Below are positions 51,742 through 59,308 of a stretch of 64,000 nt of DNA, in pieces. Where the stretch lies: assembly GCA_947500585.1 (NCBI GenBank), contig CANMSN010000002.1, forward strand, positions 1 through 64,000, read 5' to 3'. A program made the position numbers and the translations under genes. Under the pieces are notes generated by a model. The model ran no database searches, had not been told where the DNA came from, and saw nothing but the letters and a program-made list of their open reading frames with translations. This DNA comes from an uncultured Flavobacteriaceae bacterium. Lineage in GTDB: Bacteria > Bacteroidota > Bacteroidia > Flavobacteriales > Flavobacteriaceae. Numbering within the stretch: position 1 is the first letter of the stretch; each line of letters starts with the position of its first letter.

Positions 51742-53667
51742 ATGAAATCTAATATCTTTATTTACGTCTTTATCATTTCAACTGTTTTCTTTTTATGCTG
51801 TAAAAAAGAGAGGGTTTATAACTTAAAAAGCGAAAATGAAATTAATAGACTCTTACAATTAGGAAAAGACAAATCTATAGAATTAAATGATAGGCTAATT
51901 TTTACAGACAGTGCATTTATTATTTCTATTAAAAACCCTTTAGACACTTTAAGATTATACATAATATCAACAAAAAGCTTTTTGCATTTAAAAAAAAAAC
52001 AAAATGATAGTTTTCATTTTTACAATAAATTATTAGCGAAGAATTCTAAAATACTAGATAACAACTTCTTTTTAGGGAAAGCCTACTTTAACTTAGGCTA
52101 TTATTTCGACGAAATAAACTACTTGCCCGATAGTGCTTTTTTTTACTATAATAAATCGAAAAACCATTTTATTAAAATAGGAGACAGTTTACAAGCGGGC
52201 AAGAAATTATTAAATATGGCAATTCTTCAAAACATTCAAAATGATTTTTTTGGAGCTAAGGAAACCCTAACAGAATCATTGCAATATCTTAAAACTTCAA
52301 ATAACAAAAAATATTTAGCCTCAGTTTATAACGAATTAGCAACAAATAATGCTAACCTTGAAAATTACTCTGAAGCTATAAATTACTATAAAAAAGCTAT
52401 AAATATTTCAAATTCTAAAAATGATATTATAAGTTATAAGAACAATTTAGCTTTAGCTTATACTGAAACCGAAAGATATAATGAATCTATTATATTACTA
52501 AAAGAATTACTTTTAGATTCTTTGGTAAAAGAAAAATCTGCTCGTTATGCTAGAATTTTACATAACCTTACTTATGCTCAATGGCGTAAAAAAGGTGAAA
52601 CCAATTTAAAAATTCCTTTTTTTAAAGCACTTAAAATCAGAAAAGATATAAATGATAAAAGAGGACAAATTTCAAGTTATTTAGGTTTAGGCAAATATTT
52701 TTCTAAAATAGACCCTTTGAACACAAAAAAATATTTAGATACTGCAATTCAATTATCAAAGCAGTTAAGAATCCCTAAGGCAGAGACCGATGCTTTAAAA
52801 CTCTTAATGAATTTAGAACCTAAGAATACTATTTTAAAAAATCGATATATTTTTTTAAAAGATAGCTCATATAAAAAAGAACTAACAGTAAAAACTCAAT
52901 TTGCTAAAATGAAATATGATGATGAAACTAAACAAAAAACTATTTTAAAACTTAAGGCGAAACAAGCTTTAGAAGCCTCGAAACAATACACTCAAAAAAT
53001 AATTTATTTAGCCACTGGTAGTATACTATTAATTGCAGGAGGATTTATATTTTTCATAATAAAACAACAGCACAAAAAAGACAAACTACAAGAAGTTTAT
53101 ACAACCGAAACCAGAATATCAAAAAAACTGCACGACGAATTGGCTAATAATGTTTACAATGTTATGAACCGTATTCAAAACAATACTTCAAAAAATCAAG
53201 AAGCCGTTTTAAATCAGTTGGATGACATTTACAAACGAACCCGCAATATTTCACATGAAAACAGTAGTATTAATCTAGATAACGCCTACTATTATTTAGA
53301 GTTAAAAGACATGCTAAATGCTTATCAAAGTCAGGACACAACTATAACCACAATAGGTATTGAAAAAGATATTTTGAAAGATGTTAAAAACCATAAAAAA
53401 ATAATTATAGAACGTGTTTTAAAAGAATTGATGACCAATATGAAAAAACACAGCAATGCATCAAACGTATTTATTTCAATTAAAAAAGACAAAAACACTA
53501 TTAAAATTACATATACTGATGATGGTGTGGGTTTTAAAAAAGAAGAACCTTTTAAAAGGAATGGTTTACTAAATGCGGAAAACCGTATTAAAAATATAAA
53601 TGGAAGTTTTAATTTTGATACAACCAAAGAAAAAGGAGTTTCAATAAAAATAGCCTTTCCTGCATAA
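51742..53667 (+). CDS. TPR-containing sensor histidine kinase
   Basis: This is a 641-residue two-component sensor. A hydrophobic N-terminus ends in a lipobox-like FLCC (Cys19/20). The periplasmic part (about 25–415) is built of TPR repeats (such as ASVYNELATNNANLENYSEA). A membrane helix spans about 419–441 (IIYLATGSILLIAGGFIFFII). The cytoplasmic kinase has phospho-acceptor His464 in KKLHDELANNV (HisKA_3-like) and an ATPase domain with LKELMTNMKKHSNAS (N box) and YTDDGVGF (G1 box). This layout is common in Bacteroidota; the TPR part probably senses a protein or peptide in the envelope. The response regulator gene follows after 10 nt and is the obvious partner. Confidence 0.92.
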   Translation: MKSNIFIYVFIISTVFFLCCKKERVYNLKSENEINRLLQLGKDKSIELNDRLIFTDSAFIISIKNPLDTLRLYIISTKSFLHLKKKQNDSFHFYNKLLAKNSKILDNNFFLGKAYFNLGYYFDEINYLPDSAFFYYNKSKNHFIKIGDSLQAGKKLLNMAILQNIQNDFFGAKETLTESLQYLKTSNNKKYLASVYNELATNNANLENYSEAINYYKKAINISNSKNDIISYKNNLALAYTETERYNESIILLKELLLDSLVKEKSARYARILHNLTYAQWRKKGETNLKIPFFKALKIRKDINDKRGQISSYLGLGKYFSKIDPLNTKKYLDTAIQLSKQLRIPKAETDALKLLMNLEPKNTILKNRYIFLKDSSYKKELTVKTQFAKMKYDDETKQKTILKLKAKQALEASKQYTQKIIYLATGSILLIAGGFIFFIIKQQHKKDKLQEVYTTETRISKKLHDELANNVYNVMNRIQNNTSKNQEAVLNQLDDIYKRTRNISHENSSINLDNAYYYLELKDMLNAYQSQDTTITTIGIEKDILKDVKNHKKIIIERVLKELMTNMKKHSNASNVFISIKKDKNTIKITYTDDGVGFKKEEPFKRNGLLNAENRIKNINGSFNFDTTKEKGVSIKIAFPA

Positions 53668-53677
53668 AAGTAACACC

Positions 53678-54343
53678 ATGTTTAAAAATGTTTTAGTTAT
53701 TGATGACCATGCTGCGGTAAACCACGGTATTGTACAAACATTAAAAAACAACACCAATATACATCAAGTGGCATTTACGCAATATTGTGAAGATGCATAT
53801 ATTAAATTTCAGAAGGCTCAACAAGATGGTAATCCTTTTGATTTGGTGATTTTAGACTTAACTTTTAAAGAAGATCACCATAAACAACGCATTAAAACGG
53901 GGCTGGATTTAATAAAACTATTACGAAATAAACAGCCCGATATTAAAATTATTATGTATTCTGTTGAAGATAGAAAAACCAAAATACAAACCATTATTGA
54001 TAATTACAGCATTAATGGGTTTATCTCTAAAGGGCGGCATGGTTTAAAAGAGTTACTAGAAGCCATTCCTAATGTTTGGAATAACACGTTATACACATCT
54101 AAAGCATTAAACTTAAGTAACCAAAACAATGTCTTTGAAATTGATGACATAGATATTGTTATACTTCAAGAACTTTCCAAAGGTACTAGCCAAAAAGAAA
54201 TAGCAGAGAAATTTCAACTTAAAAATTCTAAGATCAATAGTTTAAGTTCTATTGAAAAAAAAATAAACAAGCTTAAAATTCATTTTAAAGCAAAAAATAC
54301 CATTCACTTAGTGGCTATTGGAAAAGATTTAGGAATTATTTAA
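53678..54343 (+). CDS. Response regulator with C-terminal helix-turn-helix
   Basis: The 221-residue regulator has a receiver domain (about 1–125). Acidic pocket Asp9/Asp10 is in VIDDHAAV, phospho-acceptor Asp60 in LVILDLTF, and the conserved lysine in GFISKGRHG. A NarL/LuxR-like output domain (about 150–221) has DIVILQELSKGTSQKEIAEKF followed by the recognition-helix region NSKINSLSSIEKKINKLK. It should be phosphorylated by the kinase encoded 10 nt upstream and act as a transcription factor. A 16-bp inverted repeat starts 70 nt behind its stop codon, in front of the next gene, and a second copy lies 5.5 kb upstream; these are candidate binding sites. Confidence 0.92.
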   Translation: MFKNVLVIDDHAAVNHGIVQTLKNNTNIHQVAFTQYCEDAYIKFQKAQQDGNPFDLVILDLTFKEDHHKQRIKTGLDLIKLLRNKQPDIKIIMYSVEDRKTKIQTIIDNYSINGFISKGRHGLKELLEAIPNVWNNTLYTSKALNLSNQNNVFEIDDIDIVILQELSKGTSQKEIAEKFQLKNSKINSLSSIEKKINKLKIHFKAKNTIHLVAIGKDLGII

Positions 54344-54412
54344 GTCATAAAAATAGCCTTTCAGCTAAATTTTAAATCCGTTTATCTAAAATCTTAAAGT
54401 TTCTTAATGCCT

Positions 54413-54457
54413 TTACGGAAACCCGTAAGGATATAATCTTTTTGCGGTTTAGGTTTG
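54413..54457 (+). promoter_or_regulatory. Candidate operator plus promoter, site B (TTACGGAAACCCGTAA)
   Basis: The 16-bp inverted repeat at 54413–54428 is the exact reverse complement of site A. After 21 nt comes TAGGTTTG (54450–54457), a perfect -7 box. The start point would be near 54463, so the operator is centred about 43 nt upstream of it and replaces the -33 box. Confidence 0.7.
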
Positions 54458-54480
54458 TTAACAAATTTAAAACCCTCAAT

Positions 54481-55449
54481 ATGAAAAGATTATTTCTCTC
54501 AATATTTTTATTGATCTCTTTAACATCATCATCAAAACTTTTAGCTCAAAACAATAGTATTGGCGGCATGTTTAACGACAGCTGGAGTAAAATTGTATAT
54601 AAAGTAGATAGACAACCAGTATTTGATATCTCAGATGTAAAAACAGTTATTATTTCAGAAGTAGTTAATCGTCAAAATTTAGTTGATGCTCATAGTATAG
54701 ATATTTACGATGAATTAGCAAATAACATTACAAACATAGAAGGTCTAACTCTAGTTGATAGAAGTAAAACACAATCCCTATTAAAAGAATTTAATTTTCA
54801 AGGAAGTGGTTATGTTGATGAATCTCAAATTAAAAAACTTGGTAAATTTTACAGTTCAGGTATTATTGTTTTTGTAAGAATACAAACTGATAATTTTACT
54901 CAATCAGTGAAAAAAGATAAAGGTGTTTTTTCTAATTCATCAACATGGAAACGTGTAGGAACTTACAACCTCGATGTTAATTTTAAAATTATCGATTTAA
55001 AAACGGCAGCTATTCTTTTTTCAAAAAACCTAAAATCTATAAGAAAAGGATCTAGTTCTTCTTACGACAATCCATATCCACCTGATTTAAGTTCTACGGA
55101 ATTTTATCAAGAAGCAAAAGAAGAAATAGGTATTAAATTCAAAGAACTATTTGTAGTACATCAAAAAGAATATGAAATTAATTTTCAAACGCACAGAAAA
55201 TTTAATGATGATTTAAAAAAGGCAATTACCCTTTTAGAAATTGATGATTTTGAAGGTGGCTTTACCCAAATAAAAGAAATTGCTAAAAGCACTACTGATG
55301 AAAAAGCAAAATCTTTTGCGCTTTACAACCTTGCAAAAATGCAATTATTTAATGGGGAATATGACGAAAGTTTAAAAAATGCTAAAGAAGCATATATGCT
55401 TAACCCCAAAAATGATGAGTGTTTGGAAATTATAAATGAATTGAAATAA
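54481..55449 (+). CDS. Exported CsgG-like protein with C-terminal TPR
   Basis: I take the start at MKRLFLSIFLLISL because the signal peptide (ending SKLLAQ at residue 23) then has normal length. The in-frame ATG 39 nt earlier would precede the predicted transcription start. The 322-residue product has a CsgG/FlgO-like domain (about 40–215): VKTVIISEVVN, GLTLVDRSKTQSLLKEFNF, IIVFVRIQT, and NLDVNFKIIDLKTAAILFS. A C-terminal TPR region (about 240–320) has EGGFTQIKEIAKS and ALYNLAKMQLFNGEYDESL. It resembles the gene product at 48947 in fold and in promoter, so both may work in one envelope assembly. It precedes a small membrane protein gene by 2 nt. Confidence 0.75.
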   Translation: MKRLFLSIFLLISLTSSSKLLAQNNSIGGMFNDSWSKIVYKVDRQPVFDISDVKTVIISEVVNRQNLVDAHSIDIYDELANNITNIEGLTLVDRSKTQSLLKEFNFQGSGYVDESQIKKLGKFYSSGIIVFVRIQTDNFTQSVKKDKGVFSNSSTWKRVGTYNLDVNFKIIDLKTAAILFSKNLKSIRKGSSSSYDNPYPPDLSSTEFYQEAKEEIGIKFKELFVVHQKEYEINFQTHRKFNDDLKKAITLLEIDDFEGGFTQIKEIAKSTTDEKAKSFALYNLAKMQLFNGEYDESLKNAKEAYMLNPKNDECLEIINELK

Positions 55450-55451
55450 TC

Positions 55452-55847
55452 ATGGAACCAAAAGAAATCGACTTTGTAAAAGTAGTTCTGAAAACGCTTG
55501 AACTCATCATTATAAAACCTTTCACACTCCCTTACAAAATATACAAAAATGCGCTTATAGCTTTGTCAAACAGCAATGCAGATAATTCTGAAGAAAGTAA
55601 CCTATCAACAGATTTTCCTTTATACATCTGGTTAATTAGCATTTTTAATGCTCTAATAGTGCTTGCGTATCCTATAGGTATTATCATGGCAATAAAAGGA
55701 GCGAGTGGCTATTTTGGAAGTTTTGGACTTTTTATTGGGATTTTGATTATTACCTATTTTTCACCGCTCTACATTGGTTTAATTAGGGAGTTTTTACAAA
55801 TTTCTTTAAAAGTGTTACTGTATTTAAAAATTATATCTAAAAAGTAA
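55452..55847 (+). CDS. Small two- to three-helix membrane protein
   Basis: This is a 131-residue protein with no family I recognise. The N-terminus is amphipathic (IDFVKVVLKTLELIIIKPF). A Ser/Asn-rich loop (SNSNADNSEESN) precedes two strong membrane helices (about residues 60–82 and 88–108, with GASGYFGSFGLFIGIL), and the tail is basic. It starts 2 nt after the CsgG-like gene's stop codon, so it is translated with it and probably acts in the same membrane complex. Confidence 0.7.
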   Translation: MEPKEIDFVKVVLKTLELIIIKPFTLPYKIYKNALIALSNSNADNSEESNLSTDFPLYIWLISIFNALIVLAYPIGIIMAIKGASGYFGSFGLFIGILIITYFSPLYIGLIREFLQISLKVLLYLKIISKK

Positions 55848-55878
55848 ACTGAATTGTTTAACATATAAATTCTTAAAA

Positions 55879-56859
55879 ATGAAAAATATAACTTATTTAT
55901 CTGTCCTGATATTTTGTCTAATTCTTAGTTGTTCTAAAGGTGATGATTCAAACACTGACCCAAATGCAGCATTCTCTGATATAAACGATGCAAATACCAC
56001 AGCAGTTGAAACCACTATACCAAGGGTAGAAATATCGCAAAACGGGAATCTTTTGTCATTGCTTTTATCAGTAACAAATCAAGACGGCATCCCGCTACAA
56101 AACTTTACTTTAGGCAACTACCAAATTGAAATACTTACCAGTTCCACCTCAGAAATAGTAGATATAAACGGTATTACCTTAACCGAGCTGAATGAACTGT
56201 CCAACACCAACCCTATAGCGGCAGCAACAACCTTAGATTACTCAAATAGTATGTACAATAAGGATATTACAGATATGGAAACTGCGATAATGAATTTTAT
56301 TAATTTGAAGAAACCTAACGATTTAATGTCTATACTTAAGTTTTCGAGTAAAGTTTATATAGCTCAAGACTTTACAAATGACAAGAATTTATTATTGAAT
56401 GCCGTTGAAAATGTTGATATTCCAAGAGGTAGTACAGCTTTTTACGATGCTTGCTATATTGGTTTGGAGGAAACTGATAAACTAGATGATGTCCTTCCAG
56501 TGGTAATAGGTTTTACAGATGGGTTAAACAATAATTCAGTAGTATCATTAGAAAGGTTGATAACCAAATCTAAAACACTCAATACCCCTATTTATACAGT
56601 TGGTTTTGGAGGTGCTGCTATAAATAACATGCAATATTTAGCAGATGAAACAGGAGGTCGGTTTTATTATGCACCAACAGGGGAGGAGATTACAGAACTC
56701 TACCAAATTATTGACGGACAGCTAAGAAACCTTTACATTTTAGATTGGGTGATAAACTACGCTTCAGGAACAGAAATAACAATTAAGATAACCACAGAAT
56801 ATACCTCTGCCAATGGTTCGTTCACTGATGTGTCTTATAAAACAATCGTTATCCAGTAA
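55879..56859 (+). CDS. VWA-domain lipoprotein
   Basis: The 326-residue protein is a lipoprotein (FCLILSC, Cys18) with a beta-sandwich N-terminal part (about 45–110) and a von Willebrand factor A domain (about 113–285). The metal-ion-dependent adhesion site is complete: Asp120, Ser122 and Ser124 in DYSNS, Thr186 in RGSTAF, and Asp214 in FTDGLNN. VWA domains with an intact site bind protein ligands through a divalent cation. A further beta-rich segment follows (about 285–326). The gene lies between the small membrane protein gene (31 nt) and another lipoprotein gene whose start overlaps its stop codon. The ligand is unknown. Confidence 0.9.
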   Translation: MKNITYLSVLIFCLILSCSKGDDSNTDPNAAFSDINDANTTAVETTIPRVEISQNGNLLSLLLSVTNQDGIPLQNFTLGNYQIEILTSSTSEIVDINGITLTELNELSNTNPIAAATTLDYSNSMYNKDITDMETAIMNFINLKKPNDLMSILKFSSKVYIAQDFTNDKNLLLNAVENVDIPRGSTAFYDACYIGLEETDKLDDVLPVVIGFTDGLNNNSVVSLERLITKSKTLNTPIYTVGFGGAAINNMQYLADETGGRFYYAPTGEEITELYQIIDGQLRNLYILDWVINYASGTEITIKITTEYTSANGSFTDVSYKTIVIQ

Positions 56860-57854
56860 TGAAACAAAGTTTGTTAAAATATCAAATAGTTTTTACAATT
56901 ATGGCTTTGATGAGTAGTTGCAAAAAAGACATTAAAAATGACTTTTTATGGGAATCTGTTAATACGGAAGATCGCACACTAGAAACAACAAAACCAAAAG
57001 ATAGCGATTTTGAATTCGATACCGAAACTGAAGCTATAAAAACAAACCAAAACGATATTAAAATCAAACCAGAGGTTAAAATTATTGATGGTACTTTAAT
57101 ATCAAATAATCCTTATAATTTATATGATACCGATGGACAATTACTGCATTTAGTGGCTACTAAATTATGTTGGGATTTCGATTATAAAAAGGTATTTGGT
57201 GACTTTAGAAACGGCCGATACAAAAACGGTAAAGACCCTATTAAAATAGATAATTGCTGTTCTGCGTTTATACCGAGTCCATATATAGAACCCATGGAGT
57301 ATTATTATAGTCAATACCACAATATTAATGATATCTCTAATTATCAGAATAATGTTTTTAAACTAAAAGAGATCCGAAAGAACATGTTAGATGAAAACTA
57401 TGAGTCTTTCAAAAAATTGGTCATGAGCGTTAATCCAGATAACTTAGTTTCATATAAGCTTGTAACTTCAACCATTCAGAGTTACGATTTCGACAAAGGA
57501 GAATTAATAATAAAATATTACATAAATAAAAACCAACGCATTGGAAGAAGTAGTTCTAGCGTTATACGAACCCCTAATGGCAATAACAGATATTCATCAT
57601 CTTATAGCTATCTTATAAAAATGGAAGAGAAAGATGCCAAAAGCCTTTTTGAACATTATACATCTTTAAACGAGTACAATAAAAACCCACCTTTTAAACT
57701 AACAACAAAAACCACCTTTTCTTTACAAATCCCAAAGTTAGAAAAGCGACCTTACCCTTTTGAATCTCGTATCAATAAAATTGAATTCTATAAGCAAGGT
57801 GAAGGCTATCCAAATGAGCAAGACAAAATAGGCGAGATACAATTTAATTATTAA
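56859..57854 (+). CDS. Lipoprotein of unknown function (331 residues)
   Basis: The start codon shares one base with the stop of the VWA gene (TAATG), so translation is coupled. A lipobox is present at LMSSC (Cys21). The mature part begins with an acidic, Thr/Lys-rich linker (about 30–75) and continues with an unrecognised domain (about 80–331). Visible blocks are DTDGQLLHLVATKLCWDFDYKKVFGDFRNG, IDNCCSAFIPSPYIEPMEYYY and KMEEKDAKSLFEHYTSLNEY (shown as separate short landmarks, not motifs of a known family). The cysteine triple CW…CC may form disulfides. The coupling to the VWA gene suggests that the two lipoproteins work together. Confidence 0.75.
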   Translation: MKQSLLKYQIVFTIMALMSSCKKDIKNDFLWESVNTEDRTLETTKPKDSDFEFDTETEAIKTNQNDIKIKPEVKIIDGTLISNNPYNLYDTDGQLLHLVATKLCWDFDYKKVFGDFRNGRYKNGKDPIKIDNCCSAFIPSPYIEPMEYYYSQYHNINDISNYQNNVFKLKEIRKNMLDENYESFKKLVMSVNPDNLVSYKLVTSTIQSYDFDKGELIIKYYINKNQRIGRSSSSVIRTPNGNNRYSSSYSYLIKMEEKDAKSLFEHYTSLNEYNKNPPFKLTTKTTFSLQIPKLEKRPYPFESRINKIEFYKQGEGYPNEQDKIGEIQFNY

Positions 57855-57893
57855 GACAGAACTAAATTCTAATTCTAAATCAATACAATGACC

Positions 57894-58448
57894 ATGAAAA
57901 ATCACATACTATTATCTCTAATCGTTCTTTTGTTTGTGTCCTGTGGTTCGGACAACTTAAGTAATTCCAAAGCGGAAAGTATTATATCGGAATGTTTAGA
58001 AACAAAACCTGAACAACGTACTGTAAGCTTTAATATAGGTAAGGTAACTTTTCGAGATCGAGATTACGACAAAGAACTTTTACAAGGATACAGAACACTT
58101 TTAGAAAGTGGACACATTGAAATGAAGCTGATAAAAGAAACTAAAACAGGTTATAGAAAAGGAAAAGAGTTTGAAGTAAAACTTACTGAAAAAGCATTGG
58201 AGCACATGGAAAAAGTTCCTGAAAATGATGGTACAGCGGAAGCCAAAATATATAAATATGTGGTTGATGAAGTATTGGAAGTTCATGAAACACCAGCTAC
58301 TAATACAGCTTTAGTTAAAGTAAATTTTAAAGTAGCAGATAAAACGCCTTTTTCTATTTTGGCTTCAAAAGACCCATCTGATTTTTGGGTACAAAAGCTA
58401 AAATTCTCAAAAACCTCAAACGGTTGGAAGTACTGTGATAATTTTTAA
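57894..58448 (+). CDS. Lipoprotein of unknown function (184 residues)
   Basis: Two codons separate an upstream ATG from the ATG chosen here; the second gives the standard lipoprotein start MKNHILLSLIVLLFVSC (Cys17). The mature protein has a helix-rich start (KAESIISECLETKPEQRTV), a mixed alpha/beta body with YRKGKEFEVKLTEKALEHM, and ends with a strand-rich segment closing in WKYCDNF. The family is not recognised. The KLTEKALEHM and VLEVHETP pattern resembles the winged-helix or nuclear-transport-factor-like lipoproteins of Bacteroidota only loosely. It sits 39 nt after the previous lipoprotein gene and 8 nt before the YidD-like gene. Confidence 0.75.
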   Translation: MKNHILLSLIVLLFVSCGSDNLSNSKAESIISECLETKPEQRTVSFNIGKVTFRDRDYDKELLQGYRTLLESGHIEMKLIKETKTGYRKGKEFEVKLTEKALEHMEKVPENDGTAEAKIYKYVVDEVLEVHETPATNTALVKVNFKVADKTPFSILASKDPSDFWVQKLKFSKTSNGWKYCDNF

Positions 58449-58456
58449 AAAACCTT

Positions 58457-58825
58457 TTGAAAAATAATTTAACTAAAGTAGAAGAAATAAAAACTGGAAA
58501 TGATTTAATCGACATCAATGCCGATTACAAAGATTCCATTATTATTCAACGCCATTTTTCAAAACATACACTACTGGATTTAGAGATACAAAATCTAACT
58601 ATTCCAAAAAAGCCTATTTGGTTAAATATAGTTATTCGTATGATAAGGCTATACCAAAAAAGAGTTTCACCCACTTTAGGCAATAGATGTGTTTTTGACC
58701 CTAGTTGTTCTAGATATTCTGAGCTCGCTTTTAGAGAAAAAGGATTTACAAAAGGAATTTTATTAACATTTAAAAGATTAAAACGTTGCAAACCAAGTAA
58801 CGGAGGAAAAGATATATTAACTTAA
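58457..58825 (+). CDS. yidD: Membrane protein insertion efficiency factor YidD with N-terminal extension
   Basis: The C-terminal 70 residues match YidD well: IRLYQKRVSPTLGNRCVFDPSC, SRYSELAFREKGFTKG, and LKRCKPSNGGKD. The three conserved cysteines (RC, SC, RC) are all present. YidD is a small amphipathic inner-membrane protein that helps YidC insert membrane proteins and is normally about 70–85 residues. Here about 50 residues precede the conserved part (from KNNLTKVEEIKTGNDLIDIN), and the frame can only start at a TTG eight bases after the previous gene. An internal ATG (MIRLYQ) would give a shorter but truncated-looking protein. Its place behind four envelope genes is unusual for yidD. Confidence 0.82.
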   Translation: MKNNLTKVEEIKTGNDLIDINADYKDSIIIQRHFSKHTLLDLEIQNLTIPKKPIWLNIVIRMIRLYQKRVSPTLGNRCVFDPSCSRYSELAFREKGFTKGILLTFKRLKRCKPSNGGKDILT

Positions 58826-58832
58826 ATTTTAC

Positions 58833-59024
58833 ATGATGCAATACAAAATAGAACAAATTGGAAGTCAATTCTCTAACAAAGCAATCAATAGTTTAGAAAG
58901 CAGATTTAATAAATATTCTGAACAAGGCTATAAATTTCATTCTGTATTTCAAATTCAGAAACCTGGATGCCTAGGGATTGGCACACCTTCTATAACATAT
59001 CTTGCAGTTTATACAAAGGAATAA
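58833..59024 (+). CDS. DUF4177-like small protein
   Basis: The 63-residue protein MMQYKIEQIGSQF… resembles DUF4177: a YKIEQI strand, a helix ESRFNKYSEQGYKFHSV (the 'LN-x-x-x-x-x-G-W-x-L-x-x-V' pattern), and closing strands ITYLAVYTK. The function of the family is unknown. It follows yidD by 7 nt and looks like the last gene of the locus. The start could be either of two adjacent ATG codons. Confidence 0.6.
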   Translation: MMQYKIEQIGSQFSNKAINSLESRFNKYSEQGYKFHSVFQIQKPGCLGIGTPSITYLAVYTKE

Positions 59025-59100
59025 AACTAATTAAAAATAACTATTTAATTACAAATTTTTATTTAAGATTTTACAGCTTTGCTGTTAGCAATATGTTCAA

Positions 59101-59220
59101 ATGGTGAAGAAACTGAAACAGAATTTAAAAATCAATGATATTGTATTTGATGTTAGGGATAAAATATATAATAGATTAAAGATTACATCATCAGAAGGTG
59201 CCCATATCAATAAAACTTGA
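59101..59220 (+). CDS. Possible 39-residue small protein
   Basis: An ATG opens 39 codons (MVKKLKQNLKINDIVFDVRD…) ending in TGA. The composition is protein-like and basic, but there is no family match, no clear promoter and no supporting neighbour. It occupies the otherwise empty 284-nt gap before polA, and may be a gene remnant. Confidence 0.2.
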   Translation: MVKKLKQNLKINDIVFDVRDKIYNRLKITSSEGAHINKT

Positions 59221-59254
59221 ATAAAATGAGTATTATTAACTTCTTTTCTTTAAA

Positions 59255-59286
59255 TTTCTATTAGCTCATAACTTTTCGTAGCTTTG
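59255..59286 (+). promoter_or_regulatory. Promoter of polA
   Basis: TTTC, 20 nt, TAGCTTTG fits the Bacteroidota consensus with one mismatch. A 9-bp inverted repeat TTTGATTTT/AAAATCAAA (59283–59304) overlaps the -7 box and the probable start point, 4 nt before the start codon. Confidence 0.6.
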
Positions 59287-59308
59287 ATTTTCCATAAAAT
59301 CAAACTTC

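Noticed and set aside
54442-54480. Upstream ATG start for the second CsgG-like gene
   Set aside because: It lies before the predicted transcription start and would put 13 extra residues before a normal signal peptide.
59072-59086. ACAGC-TTT-GCTGT hairpin as terminator after the DUF4177-like gene
   Set aside because: Five base pairs without a U-tail are too weak to call.
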